From Macrocystis pyrifera (Eukaryota; Sar; Phaeophyceae; Laminariales; Laminariaceae): DNA of 64,000 bases. A model generated the notes under the pieces. That model searched no databases. It was not told the origin of the DNA and was given only the letters and a program-made list of their open reading frames with translations. A program made the translations under genes and the position numbers. The stretch covers positions 558,001 through 622,000 of the forward strand of contig JASSKH010000015.1 in assembly GCA_031763025.1 (NCBI GenBank), written 5' to 3'. Numbering within the stretch: the first letter of the stretch is position 1; each line of letters starts with the position of its first letter. Below, one piece after another: positions 1-12,731 of the stretch.

Positions 1-37
1 AGATCACTATTAATAATTAGCACGCCAAATACCACTA

Positions 38-142
38 TTACGGAGGGCCACAGTAAATAGCACCTGCGGTACACACAAAAACCTGTATATTTCCAAATTT
101 TCACTAACAAAATTTGGTCCCATTTACTATGGTCCCCCGTAG
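38..142. mobile_element. Mariner/Stowaway-type MITE, copy 1
   Basis: This element of about 105 bp begins TTACGGAGGGCC and ends GGTCCCCCGTAG, with TA flanking both sides (36-37 and 143-144). It shares its ends and internal CTAACAAAATTTGGTCCC sequence with copies at 2843, 35797 and 58621. TA target duplication with inverted termini is the rule for Tc1/mariner-type MITEs. It is non-coding. Confidence 0.75.
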
Positions 143-311
143 TAGTCGGGTCTCGACCTACAACACCATAAAGAGTACTGTACACTACAACACCATAGCA
201 CAATACAAACACGCCTTCTTGGCAATGAACAACCAAGTACATAGACTACAGTTTGGTGTTAGGCGATCGTATCGATGATGTTATTGAGTGATGCATATAG
301 TATATACTCAC

Positions 312-412
312 TTGAGCCATATGTTTTTCGCCTCCTCGTCGGGTCCCAGTCCAAGTTTTTCGTCCCCACCGAAGTACGTCGCGTACAGCCGCGAAGCATC
401 GAGCCCAAACAC
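312..412 (-). CDS. AARS: Alanyl-tRNA synthetase exon 4 (last exon inside the window)
   Basis: This 101-bp exon follows acceptor GGTGACAG and ends at donor CTCAA|GTGAGTA (phase 2). It encodes [18 protein letters not shown], then [15 protein letters not shown]. The string [11 protein letters not shown] is characteristic of eukaryotic AlaRS immediately after the SFG-YFK segment, so the order is correct. The next expected exon (the [21 protein letters not shown] region) is not present in bases 1-311, so the gene runs off the left edge. Other frames here give His-rich or Ser-rich ORFs that only reflect CAC/CAT repeats in the intron (418-482). Confidence 0.92.
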
Positions 413-1333
413 CTGTCACCACCATCAGCACCATCAGCACCACCATCACCATCATGGACACCATCACCAGCAACACCATCAACACTATCAGATCGATAAC
501 TTGGGGGTGGTATGATACGAGGAATTACAGTAGCCACTATTCAATGTACAGGCAATGCATAATTCATCCCAAAAAATGTACCTGGTATATAACTTACGTT
601 TAATATTGCTGTAATCGAAATATTCAGAGTGCGATAAAACGATGACAAAACGAAGCTCACAAGACACCCTCGTACATGTAGAGCGCTACAGCAACACGAC
701 GTTACCTGTATATTTACAAGTATATTGTGTTGGCAGGGCCGGATTCCGTGCGAATATGCAACTGAACGCCAAACGGCTATCTACTCGAGTTTTGCAACAC
801 AATGATACTGTCAAGTCAGACTCTGAATACTATGAATACAATGAAAACAATGAACACAGCAAGTATCCTGCAGCAGTCGGACGAGCGACACGCCACATGA
901 CCGATATGGCCAAGATCTACGGTAATAGGATCAAGTGCGGAATGGTCATATCCCACACACGCCCGAGCTTACGCTTTCTTCGACTACAGTAGGTTCGCCG
1001 GTACTACTGCCCATACGACTCACAATACTACTGTCCATACTACAGTCTACCCATAACAGGTACGTACGATTAAGCAGCAATATACTGTACTACAGTAGTA
1101 GGTGTACAGTACGCGAGGTATGAACGAGGGCGTGTACGACGTTGGCACGCACTATTTAATACTATTCTATTAATAACTGCTACACTGCTAAACTGCTAAA
1201 CTGCGTACCAGGTATCCATTAACTACCAGGTACGAGAGTATATGGTAGTTTTATGCTGTTTTGATGGGGTGAATATTGATAGGCTATTAAAATAATATTG
1301 ATAGACAATTGATACTGGTGCAACAAAACTCAC
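413..1333 (-). other. AlaRS intron 3
   Basis: This is a 921-bp intron with GTGAGT donor and ACAG acceptor. It holds a CAC/CAT-rich stretch near the acceptor (about 418-482) and three copies of TACCWGGTA (579, 1206, 1224). I see no conserved coding sequence in it on either strand. Confidence 0.8.
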
Positions 1334-1394
1334 GTCGGTCAAGCACTCCCAGGAGTATTTGATGGCTTCCTCTTTGAAGTAGTTCCCGAACGAC
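1334..1394 (-). CDS. AARS: Alanyl-tRNA synthetase exon 3
   Basis: This small 61-bp exon lies between acceptor CGGCAG (ending at 1395) and donor GAC|GTGAGT. Its first G completes the Trp codon begun by exon 2 (TG+G). It then encodes SFGNYFKEEAIKYSWECLTD, matching the conserved EMLGNWSFG-YFK-EAI segment of AlaRS. The exact phase match to exon 2, 5.5 kb away, is strong evidence that both exons belong to one gene. The short ORF around it (1223-1462) is simply this exon read into both introns. Confidence 0.92.
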
Positions 1395-2185
1395 CTGCCG
1401 TTCAAATCCAAGTTCAGCGCACGGTGCCCTTTTGTCGAGGAGTGTTCGATGGCCCCTTTCAAAACTTATCGTGACAGCCTACAAAGTGAGGTAGTTAGCT
1501 ATTCAAGGGCCATGACCGACATACGACCGTTACGTCACCGTGACCGCTACATGACCGCTACGCGACCCTTCTATATTAAACTCAGCGTTACAATCTAAAA
1601 AACCAGTTGGCCAACGGCGGTTAGATGACCTTACATTACCACTACACGACCGCTGCATACCAGGTACGCGTTATGCGTTACGTGGGAGAAAATACGGTGA
1701 GTACGTACTGTAGCTCGGCCGATGCACCGACAAATTGGGATCAGCGGAACAACGTAATATCCATTATAGTAATGCAATAGGTGCAATAAACCGTTGTTGC
1801 TCCCGACCAGCGATAACATGTCGGAAGCTACATGGTACGGACAGATTTTCTTGTAAAACCCAGGCGAACAAAACATCTAAACATGTAGTGTCGTCGCCGA
1901 CCGCGAACGAACGCGGCTAGATGTTGTGGTGTAGTACAGTGCAAAGAACGCCACACAGAGAGCTGCTACTACTTCGCCCAGCACGTGCACTTCCCGATAT
2001 AATCAGCACGGGTACCCACTGCAGTGCATAGACTGTCGTGGTTCCCGAACATAGCCCCATAGCTGCTACCACTAGATTATCGCGGGCGCTCCACAGGAAG
2101 CCAGCGTTACAGCCGATACGGACCGACGATTGAGATGACAACCACGATACTGTGACGGTGCATTTTTTTGTCACCACGATTAGTT

Positions 2186-2365
2186 TCAGCTCAACTCGTG
2201 GAAGGTTTGAAAACCCGCAATAACCCTTCAGTAGCCTTCTCGTCTACAGTAGCCGTGGTCGCGGGTGTCTACCCCCCTCCCTCCCCCCATAAGTGCGTGC
2301 CTTCATTTTTTACGCACACAGGGTTCAACATTACTTCTGCTCGTCGATTTCCATCGGACTACGTT
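2186..2365 (-). mobile_element. SINE-like repeat, body copy A
   Basis: This stretch aligns by eye with 10985-11293. Shared blocks include CTCAACTCGTGGAAGG, GCCGTGGTC-GGTGTC, a C-rich run, GTGCCTTCATTTTTTACGC, AGGGTTCAACATT and GCTCGTCGATTTCCATCG. The tRNA-like head seen in the 11-kb copy is not evident here, so this is a truncated body copy. Confidence 0.55.
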
Positions 2366-2501
2366 TATTGTTGATGTTCTTCATTCGCTTTTCCTTTCAG
2401 CTCAACACCTACCTCATAACCTCAACACCTCAACTTGCAGAAGCTTTTCCACTCAACCACCTTCTAGACGGCCGAACAAACGTGTTCATAACATAACCAG
2501 C

Positions 2502-2712
2502 TCATCTCGTGGGGGGTTTTATCCTCAGCGGCCTGGACTTCAAATATACATAGTACTAATAGATAAATACTATATACAAAGACTATGTCCAGACTATAAC
2601 TATAGCCGTGGTCAGGGAATATACCAGGTATGTCATTGTACTTCGAATTTGTCACTATTTATCTTCGCTTCTCCCCGAAGGTGCTTGCTCTTTCATTTTT
2701 ATCGCTGCACCT
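2502..2712 (-). mobile_element. SINE-like repeat, diverged body copy B
   Basis: Shared blocks with the family are CTCGTGGGGGGTTTTATCCTC, AGCCGTGGTCAGG, then CTTCTCCCCGAAGGTGC and TTTCATTTTTATCGC. A TACCAGGTA word and unrelated sequence interrupt it. It lies close to copy A, suggesting duplication or nested insertion. Confidence 0.4.
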
Positions 2713-2842
2713 ACTAACTCAACACCATAAAAGCATAATGTCAGATTATAGAAAGAACTATAAACTCGTCTGGCGCGGTCGGTCGCTAGCTGGGCCCTTC
2801 GGTAGACATTCGCTAGATTTTCACTAGCCATCAACCATGATA

Positions 2843-2945
2843 TTACGGGGGACCATAGGAAATAGGACCAAATACTGTTAGTAAAAATAGTTAAATATAA
2901 ATGTTTTTATGTATACCATAGGTTCTATTAACTATGGACCCTGTA
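2843..2945. mobile_element. Mariner/Stowaway-type MITE, copy 2
   Basis: The left end TTACGGGGGACCATAGG is preceded by TA. The right end ACTATGGACCCTGTA is slightly decayed. The interior GTTAGTAAAAATAG and the CCATAGGTTCTATTAAC block match the copy at 58621-58725. The copy lies inside AlaRS intron 2. Confidence 0.7.
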
Positions 2946-5279
2946 TTGGAACTCTTCGTGGGAGTAACTTTTCACCTTTCAGTTTTCGGGAATAGCTTCG
3001 ACAGGACTGTCAGGTTCATTGAGCTATTCGCCACATGCAGCAGTATGCAGCTTTCAAAACATTTATTTTTGTTTCGGCTTATTGTGAACGACAACAGCAG
3101 TACGCTCCGCTGCGGAATACTGCTGCATGGCTGTAGCTTTTGCTCGCAGCTTCCCCGCGGGCAGGGCTCAGCATTCACACCTATATTTCGCGTCTGCGGA
3201 TTAGCTACCTGCCCTGTTGTTTAAATACAGGGCGAACGAATTCGTAGCTGGACTGCTAGCTGCGCTTGTGGGTTGTTTTGGTGGTAAGTAGTGTTTTACT
3301 AGCTGCAAGCAAGTTTTGACGCAATACCAACTTGGAATTTGAGTGAACACTGCTGTATGGTCCCAACGGTCCAAGAGTCTGGTCATATCGTATGATAGTT
3401 ACTTTGGTGGTGTCATAACCGCACACACAGCGCAGAACAGCACATCGTAGCTCGCCAATGCCCTCACGCGGTACGTAAATATCTGCCTTGCTGCTGTTGA
3501 AGTCTGATCGTGGGCCGCTGAGGACTGATCGGCCACATCCTCTTCGGTTGCCGAAGTTGGCTGGAACGGTCGAATCACTGTTTTAGCGTGTGGTGATATG
3601 TGCTGTACGTACGAGTAGCTGGCGACGAGTCAAACATATTGTTACAACAAATAGGTAGCTTTCACGAGAATTTGGGGTGCAGATATTCTTCTTACGATCA
3701 TAGCACGAGTACTGCTTGCTGCTGTATGTATCCAACAACTGCTGGACCAATTCTTGATGTACTGTAGTTCAGGTCTCCTTCAACAATAACCAAGTGCTTA
3801 GCCGCGCAACCATGTTTTATTATATATATACAAGGGGGGCTTCGCTGCGGCGGGCTGACGCCCACCTGCGGCTCCGCGCATGCCCGTAATGGCTAAGGGC
3901 GTACCGGTGCGCAACTCGAGGCTGTCAATGCGACAGTACTGCCAAGGGGTGAATTAAAAAAAACAATTTGGAGTCAAGAGAAGAAAATGCTGCAAACACG
4001 AGAGAAACAAACATTGCCATCCGCCATCCGGCCCAACAACGCATTACTCGTTCGCATACAGCAGCAACCAGCACTACAGAGTACTACGCACGAGACGCTC
4101 GGCGTCCGAACTGCATACTTCCTGTACAGATAGATACTAAACAATTAGTTGAGCAGCAGTCGATCGAGTTTAATCAACAGTACGAAGCACCGGCGATTAC
4201 GTTGGTGCAGCGAGTTCAGCAGCAAGCAGCAGCATAGCGTACAGGTACATATCAAACGAAAATTACGTTGGCACGAGACCTCCGCCGAGACGCCATATAA
4301 ACGTCAATTGCGAGACGGTACTCGTACAGCTTCCAAAGCAGATGGATCCGTCTTTCAGCTTTAAGATGCGGAGATACATCACCGAGCGGAGTTGACTTGA
4401 AACCATGCTTACACGGGGGTCAGCAGCAAAAACATATCGCAGACAAAGCAACAGCACTAGCAGAATAGAACAGAAGCAGGACATACATAGCAGTAGCACC
4501 AGGGCAGCGGATGAACAGCGGCAGCAGCAGCAGCAGCAGTAGCACATCACGCACGTCCGAGGCTGCCTCTGGCACAACAGTCGGGGCAGGGGAGCCCGGT
4601 GGCGCACGAGGAGGAAGAAGCACGACGTCGTCGTCGTACCTCGTCGTAACCGGTACATGTTCATGACTTTAATTTATGCTTGGCGGTTACACGATAAAAA
4701 GAAAAACGCCTTCACAATACTACCGAACCTCCACGCCTCATGTGATACTGGAATGACTATAATAGTAATTCCCACTGATGGCAATCATTGCCATTGCTGT
4801 TGCCTGCTGCGTGTAAACAAAAAACAAAATCGTAGCCACCGTGTGTACCTCCACCACTGTACCGCTCCTCCCGCGGCGTAGACTCATCCGATCCGAAACC
4901 AAAGACCCCGTCTTCTCTGCTTCACGGAGCCTGATCGCCCGGCGTGCACAGCAGCCGAAGAAGCTCATGACGCTCGTTTCCCGACCAAATACTAGCCTAC
5001 AAATCTCAACATTTTTGCGAAAACTTGTGCTTTCACGCGCAAAGTAGCCCGAATCGGAATTTCGACACTCGTTTCTGAAACGTCCAACCCTCAACGCACA
5101 AAAAACGGCGGAGCATGAAAACCCGCCACCCCAGCCCATATTCCCCACACTCTTGCCGCCATGAGCTGTCGAAAGTCGCAGAGGATTCGGCCTCTCCCGT
5201 TTCGGCCAAAGGAGAAGAGGTCCAATCTGGATGCTGGCAACATAATATTTTTACCGTCGAGCAGAGATGTCGGTTGACG

Positions 5280-5790
5280 GCACATTTGTCCCTTGACAGG
5301 CAGCCGTCAAGGACATCCCAATGATCAGAACAATTATATTTCAGGAACCGGTTTGACGGGTCAAAGGTAGGCCTGACCAGGCAAAGGTAGGCCGCCAACC
5401 AAAATCTTTGGCCACGAGACTGTGATAAATCAAGTATTGACCACTCAACTCGTCCCGCTCACAGCTGATGTTTTTATAAAAAGCTTCTGCAAGAAACCAC
5501 GAGACTGTGATAAATCAAGTATTGATCACTCAACTCGTCCAACTCACAGCTGATGTTTTTATAAAAAGCTTCTGCAAGAAACGAGCACAGGACGCCCGGC
5601 CACAGCTGTCAAGGACATCCAAACGGTAAAAACTATACCTGGTAATATTTTATGAAAGAGGGTTGACGGGCCAAGAGTAGGCCTGACGGGGCAAAGGTAG
5701 GCCGACAACCAAATTCTTTGACCACGAGACTGTCATAAATCAAGTATCGACCACGCAACTGGTCCAACTCACAGCTGACGTATTCACACC
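5280..5790. repeat. Nested tandem repeat in AlaRS intron 2
   Basis: An 85-bp unit (CCACGAGACTGTGATAAATC, then CTCACAGCTGATG and TTTTTATAAAAAGCTTCTGC) is repeated at 5412 and 5497, and in part at 5722. A larger unit containing GTCAAGGACATCC, TTGACGGG and two AGGTAGGCC words occurs at about 5305-5415 and 5608-5720. The unit end resembles motifs at 20960, 32299 and 59623. Confidence 0.8.
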
Positions 5791-6956
5791 CGGCCAGTCG
5801 GCAGCCAGGGCACGGCGCAAGCACGCCGAGGCCGCCCCCGACACAGTCGGGATTGGGGATCACGATGAGGCAGTTTCGTCCCGTGAGGTGAACCTCATCT
5901 CGCGGTGGCACAAACAACGCAAAAAAATACGTCTAAGAAACGCTGAGGAGCGCTGAGACTTCAGGGCCAACAATATCGTATATATACTTGTATATGTGGA
6001 AACCAGGGTCGGAGATATCGTAGATCTCATAACACGCACGCGCGAAGGACACGTCACCGATCAAGCAATATCAAATCTCGGGTCACGAGCGGTCTCACGT
6101 CATTGACGGTGTTGACCCGTCCCCGGGAGATAGCAATCGGGAGATTATCCGCCGCAGACTCTGGGGTGACCAAAAAGTGTCCCCCACCGAGTCAGACCAG
6201 CTCTAGCATCTCCTTGCTAAATATCAACGAAGAACTCTGCTCGGCTTACGTCGGCCGTAACGACGGCTACAAGGGACCCTCGCCACGCGACCTCATCACG
6301 GCGACCTCTCCGCGACTTCGACACTGCGACGCCTCCGCGACTACATCGGTACGAACGACGAGCACAGGAACTACATATATATCAAATATATATGTCCACC
6401 TCACAACATCACGACGAGTACGAGTGTCTTTGTTGTCTTTGGTACCCGAAAAAATACCCGGTACATTATATGTCGATTCCTCCAGAATACTCGTACCAGC
6501 AGACTATACATGCTTCTCTCTGCTGCTGTAGCTCTGTATTGCTGCTCTGTTCTAGGTCTTATTTGTCTTTCGTTGCCCCAATGTGGAGTGTTTGATTAGT
6601 GGCATCACATCTGGTACCTGGTACAACATTTTGAAACCGCATCGGGACGCAAGTACAGCAGTCTCCTCGTTACGTACAGTATACCTGGTACATACATACC
6701 TGGAATTCGAAATAGCAAATAAGTAAAGCAATAGGGGTAAGTCTCTTGCGTCACCCTCTGAGAACTTAATTCACCGTAGCTTTCTTTGTGTAGCTGGGCT
6801 TGGACATTTCCGTACCTGTTGTACTTCGAAGTAATATCTTACGACACCTGCTCTTGTCGTATTGGCCTAGTCGTTACGTATCAATCCGGAGGGAAATCTT
6901 GTACCTGGTAGACTACTAGAGCAGCGTATTTTTCTTCTTGTTTTCGTATTTTCTCA

Positions 6957-7118
<162 letters not shown>

Positions 7119-7139
7119 CTAAACTAACAACCACAACCG

Positions 7140-7231
7140 CAATCACAGAAACAGAAACAGAAACAGAAACAGTCAGAGAAAGACCAAGAGAAGAGAGAGC
7201 GAGCGAGAGAGCGAGAGAAAGAGAGCAAGAT
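7140..7231. repeat. Purine-rich simple repeat
   Basis: Repeated CAGAAA units pass into an AGAGAG/GCGAGA-rich tract. It lies within AlaRS intron 1. Confidence 0.85.
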
Positions 7232-7261
7232 TGCGGTCGGTGTCACCGGCATACGACTGCA

Positions 7262-7475
7262 TCTTAGGGCCCATCTTATCGAGGACTTTCGGTTCTTCCA
7301 AGCAGACTTGATTTTTTTTTCTAATTTAATTCAAGGGCCCATCTTATCGAGGACTTTCGGTTCTTTCAATTTGACTTGATTTTTTTTCTTTCTAATTTAA
7401 TTTAAGGGCCCATCTTATCGAGGACTTTCGGTTCTTTCAATTTGACTTGATTTTTTTTTTCTAATTTAATTTGCA
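7262..7475. repeat. Three-unit tandem repeat, ~68-71 bp
   Basis: GGGCCCATCTTATCGAGGAC starts near 7267, 7335 and 7406. Each unit continues with TTTCGGTTCTT, GACTTGA, a T-run and TCTAATTTAATT. The units are nearly identical except for T-run length. It lies within AlaRS intron 1. Confidence 0.9.
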
Positions 7476-7494
7476 TCTGATTGAACGAAATTTA

Positions 7495-8049
<555 letters not shown>

Positions 8050-8069
8050 TTAGTGGTTAAACCTTATCG

Positions 8070-8165
8070 AAAGTATACATGAGGTCGATTTCGCAAGTTT
8101 CAGTCCCCCCCGGGGAGGGCTTTTTCTTGCGCAAAAATTGGCTGCATCAAAGCGCCTAATAGCGT
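8070..8165 (+). mobile_element. SINE-like repeat, head-proximal fragment
   Basis: Read on the plus strand, GTCGATTTCGCAAGTTTCAG, a C/G-rich link, then GGGCTTTTTCTTGCGCAAAA matches the reverse complement of the 11.2-kb copy (GATCAATTTCGTGAGTTCGAG, then GGGGCTTTTTCTTGCATAAA). The B-box-like part is mutated. Confidence 0.45.
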
Positions 8166-9002
8166 GTGTATGCGCACAACTCCACGCGAGTCGACGAAGA
8201 AAGACAGTGCTCAACTCTTGTTGCGATACAAACGGAGGCATGCACCATATAGGAGTGCCCGTTATGTTACTTACCAGGTAAGAAGCAGAGTTCTAACTCA
8301 CGAAAAGGGGGCAGCGGAGAAGTACGGCACAAAAATACCACATGGGATGGGGAAATAAGAAACAAAAAGGGGCGGGGGCGGGAGGTGTCAGTGTTCGTGT
8401 CGGGCGGGGAACGCTCGTCCTCTTGTGCATGAAACTACGCTACTGCTACTGCTGCAATGCAATCATACGATGCAAGGATACACTACAACAGAACTGGTAC
8501 AAAACAACAGTAACAGTACAATAACAATAGTAGTAGTGTAGATACCATGTCCCAGGAACCAACACGCCTACCCATATAGTCGAACCCCAACGTCTTTCGA
8601 GAAAGCTCTTCCACAAGCTTTACTCGGGGAACTCGGGAGATTGTCATGTCTGGATCTCGCCACGGAGCCTTATCCTCCATGTTCCGCTGACGGATCCTCG
8701 GCGGCAGCTATTCTGCCTAGCGGGTTCTCCGCAGCGGGAGTTAGGGAAGCCCCGCTGAATTGTCCTTTGACCCGAGCGCCGCGAGAGCAACAATGATTGC
8801 TCGCCCCTTGGATCTCACTCACCATCTCTCCCCGTCTCATCCTGTCATCGGACTGCTGTCCCAGCCCCAGCTGTCATACACTCTAGCCGTCGTAGTTCAA
8901 CAGTAAGAATTCTCTGCGAACGCATAGAGAGGGGATCACGACCCGAAACGACTACGAATATTACTGGCAAACAAAAATATTACGAATCTTAGCAGCAATA
9001 GT

Positions 9003-9010
9003 AAATAATA

Positions 9011-9045
<35 letters not shown>
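9003..9045. repeat. TAA/ATT microsatellite
   Basis: This is an almost pure run of AAT/TAA triplets with one TAG interruption. It explains the poly-Tyr and poly-Leu ORFs on the opposite strand. Confidence 0.95.
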
Positions 9046-9479
9046 CTATTACAAGGTTCCCCTCCGGGAGGTGTCGTATGAATAGGGGAGTGGCGCAGAG
9101 CGAAAAAATATTCGTATGCAACCCTGCACACTTGTGTAGAAGTAGTACCTGCATCCACCCATCATTTTAACGTGAAGAACACACACTACATATTTTTGAG
9201 GACAGACTAATATACTGTTCGCGGAATTAGTGTGGGATAATTACTACAATAATAATATATAATAGGGTAGCGATAAGTGGATGATTGATCCAGCCGACTC
9301 GCGGCGATTAAGTTAATTCGTACAAAAAAAGTTGCGCGAGGTCGAGGTCGCGCCATAATACTTTTGTGACCGGTTGAATAAGGTACAGCACATACATACT
9401 GGTACAATGTATATATATGTTCCCCCAAAATAAATGTTTCTTGGTGCTCAGGGTAACATCAAGGTTTTTCACAGATAAA

Positions 9480-10260
9480 TGCTCGGCGAGAACAAATCGT
9501 AGTCCGAGCACTAAAAATATTGGAGTACTGGCGGCAAAAATACTGCCAGCACTGAGAAGCCCCAAATACTGAGAGTAATGAAAGTGTGAGCAGTACCGAA
9601 CCCCGAGAATACAGGAAAGTATGTACCCGCAGTAGCATCGAAACACGAAATACTTGGAGTAAAGGCAATATGCGCAGTACAGAACCTCGAGATACTGAGA
9701 GTATTCGCAGTACATGCATATATATTCCTCGCACATGCGCATCTTGAAATACTGCCAGACTGCTTCAAGTACTCAATCAAGTTGTCTCCAGCGAAAGTGG
9801 TTTGCTCCAACTCCCACTCGTGTGGGAATATCTATTAATAGGTGTGTTTAGTGCCGAACGCTGGGCCTGAGAATTGTCGACGCGGTGCACAGACGGTTGA
9901 AGTATACATCTTACTCACTCGAAGTATACTGGGCATGTTGAAGGTATTTCATTACTGCGTGTACTGAGTCTCGCAGAAGTATAGCAGTACGAACACTACG
10001 AACGGACGAAATACTGCTACTGTAGACTAGAATACTTGTAGTACCCGCGGTACAGAACCCCGAGACACTTGAAGCACAACAGGGGGTATCCACGCCAGCA
10101 GCAGTAGCGAACCCAGCATTAGTGCGAGCCCGAAAGGTCGTATACGAAGTAGTATCGACAGAACCTCAAAATACTGCGAGTACTCGCAGTATCTCGAGTG
10201 CAAAACCCCCTAAATACTGCGAGTGTACGAAGTACCTACGATAATAACAGCAGTATTTTC
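9480..10260. repeat. Field of degenerate ~30-60-bp repeats
   Basis: Variants of GCAGTACAGAACCTCGAGAT followed by ACTGAGAGTA recur near 9590, 9676, 10046, 10155 and 10190, mixed with AAATACTGCGAGTA words. The units are diverged and irregularly spaced. No protein or RNA role is evident. Confidence 0.6.
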
Positions 10261-10984
10261 TCGAACATACTTTGCTTTACTCCCAACTATTGGGAGTAGC
10301 TGTGAAAAATGTTGAGGTGTGAACGCACGCCACACGTAAGCGCGCCCAAACTCTTTACCTTATTGGGTAAAAACACACAAGTAACTACAATATCATATTA
10401 TACGTTCAGAAAAGCAAGGTGGATGAATGTATGTACTGGTCGGTACGAAAAAAAACAGAAGTGGAAAATAAACACACACAACTTATTATATTACAATATA
10501 CTTCGAGTATCATACTTCTTACTACCTACACGCTCAGAAAAGCAAGGTGTGGACGAATGTATCATTATTAATAGTACTACGAGTGTAGTCTTGGTGCAAA
10601 AAAAGTTAAAAAAAAAAGTGAATTTGAAAAAAAAAAATGTGGATGGTGCGAGTCGAACCTCGGAAACGAAAATTTTAGAGCGGGCAGTATAGACATCTAC
10701 GCTAGAACAGTGCTCGAACAGCTGACACGTCGGGATTTTTACGCAATCTAAAACACTTTGCACGATCTCCTACAGCAGTAGAGTAGCTTGTACAGGCACG
10801 ACTGCATGTACAGCAGTACTGCTGGAGAATGCCACGCGAGGAACGTACGTGTACTGACCCCCTTTCAGCTGGCTCTAGGATCTATCGGTCAGCAATGTAG
10901 GACACACAGCAATGAGAACTACTGCTGTATTACAACAGTAAGTATGTTTTGTACGAACCCTGCTGTACGAATAATGTGTTGTAC

Positions 10985-11293
10985 AGCATTCACTTTTACT
11001 TTCCAGCCCACTCGTAGGAGGTTTTACCCTCGACGATCTTCTGGACAAGCCGTGGTCACAGGTGTCGTCCCTTCTCCCCCCCGGTACGTGCCTTTATTTT
11101 TTATCGCGCATAGGGTTCAGCATTCCCACTGCTCGTCGATTTTCATCGAATGTACAGCTAACTCACGCTCTCGCGCTTTCCGCTAATCAATTTTATGCAA
11201 GAAAAAGCCCCTACGAGCATGCACTCGGTGAGACTCGAACTCACGAAATTGATCTTGATAGGCTCGCGGACCACCTACCAAGCCACCGGGGAC
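10985..11293 (-). mobile_element. tRNA-derived SINE-like element, fullest copy
   Basis: On the minus strand the element starts with a tRNA-like head at about 11220-11293. The head has an A-box-like TGGCTTGGTAGG, a plausible D-arm (GTGG paired with CCGC), and a perfect 5-bp T-arm GTGAG/CTCAC around TTCGAGT (B box). The anticodon arm and acceptor stem do not pair properly, so I do not call a functional tRNA. The body then runs to about 10985 and is shared with copies at 2186, 2502 and 8070. An RNA polymerase III internal promoter is the natural reading of the A and B boxes. Confidence 0.6.
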
Positions 11294-12326
11294 GCATATG
11301 CGATTTGTTGTTGTACTCGAGACGACGAATATATCGATCCGGGGATAATGGGTCACACACTGCGCAAGGTACGTGCATCGGCCAATGCCGATGACAACAA
11401 CAACGAACTACAGTAGTAGTACTGAGCTTACAGCGCGGATCTTCCATATGCGCATAGTACCCTGCCCGCTGCTGCTGTTCGCGCGCTGTGCTGAGCACAG
11501 CTGGAGCAGTGGCAATGTTGGATCACACACAGCAAAATAAGCAGAAGAAGAGGATTCTGAAGCAGGGAGGGAGGTGTGTGATGCTGGTTGTGTGTTCGTG
11601 GCGTGGTCAAGTGACCGATCGAATAAACCAACTGTGATAGCCGCAGTACGATCATCCATACGCGCAAGGTGTGCCCACTGCTGCTGCTGCTGTGGGCAGC
11701 AGGGTCGTGGTGCTGTAGGAAGCTGGAGGTAAGCACGCTCTGTGCACTGCTGCTGTGGCTATTGTTCTCTAGGCGGTGGTCCGTGCTTCGTGCAACACAA
11801 AAAATATGTACAGGGATATATACGCCATCTTGGGTATATACGGATCAAAAATGCGGACTGCAGGCTCCGACAAACGCAACCAACCACAGCAACACTGCGC
11901 ATAAGGGTGTGTCGCGCACGCACGGCGGGTGGGCGGCAGCGTTGGAACGTTGGGATCTGTGCATGTTGTCTGTTGTGTACCTGGCATATGTCTGAGCTGT
12001 GTGCTCATAGCTCGTGAGAGCCTGGGGGAGAAAACAGACAGCATGATGACATGTCATGAATGTATGTACGGATACGTACGTACAAAGTAAGGCCTCTTAC
12101 GACTGAAACCAGGGAAATCGTCTTATCCACTCCCGCCGGAAAAAAAAACTTTGAGCGCCCGCCACGCGCTTCAGAGTGCACGGATCGCGCCGAGACCTAG
12201 ACCAATGTGTCCCGCAGGGCTTCCCGTGTCCGTGTACTTAGTGTTTTGCCTAAAAGTGCTCGTGCGAAGAGAAAAGTTGGCAAAAATACGAAAAATTGAC
12301 AAATATACGTATACATATGGAAAAAT

Positions 12327-12690
12327 TTTGAGACGTTATTTCTGGAAATTATTTTTCTAGTTCTGAGGCTCCAGAAATATGTGGATGAAAAATGAGAACC
12401 ATCTATTATGGCTTCTGATCGTCAAAACTGGTTTTATATACAGTACCAGGTAGTATTGATTGGTTGGTTTCGTGACGAGGCGTCCGAGAGCTGTTCTTTT
12501 TTTACGTGGCCGTGGCCCGCAACATTTCCAAGTTGTTTCTCGGTTGACTCGGCGCGGCTTCGCTCGTCACGAACGTTTCATGGCGGGCAAGTCGTCCTCC
12601 TCGTCGTCATCGAGGTCTGCGATTGCAGCGGCTGCCGCGAGCGTGGTTTCATAGTACTAGAGGATCATCGCCGGCCATGTCGAATCGGCA

Positions 12691-12731
<41 letters not shown>

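Noticed and set aside
288..515. His-rich plus-strand ORF at the left edge
   Set aside because: It is the other strand of AlaRS exon 4 plus a CAC/CAT intronic repeat.
3830..3960. GC-rich patch resembling transferred bacterial or organellar DNA
   Set aside because: It has no ORF or RNA feature that I could support. Base composition alone is not enough.
10640..10725. A possible tRNA on the minus strand (GAGGTTCGACTCGCACCA followed by a T run)
   Set aside because: The B-box-like core is present, but the 5-bp T-stem does not pair with the standard loop, and no matching acceptor 5' strand was found.
11219..11293. A functional tRNA gene
   Set aside because: The T-arm and D-arm are plausible, but the acceptor and anticodon stems fail, and the body is repeated elsewhere. 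It is described as a SINE head instead.
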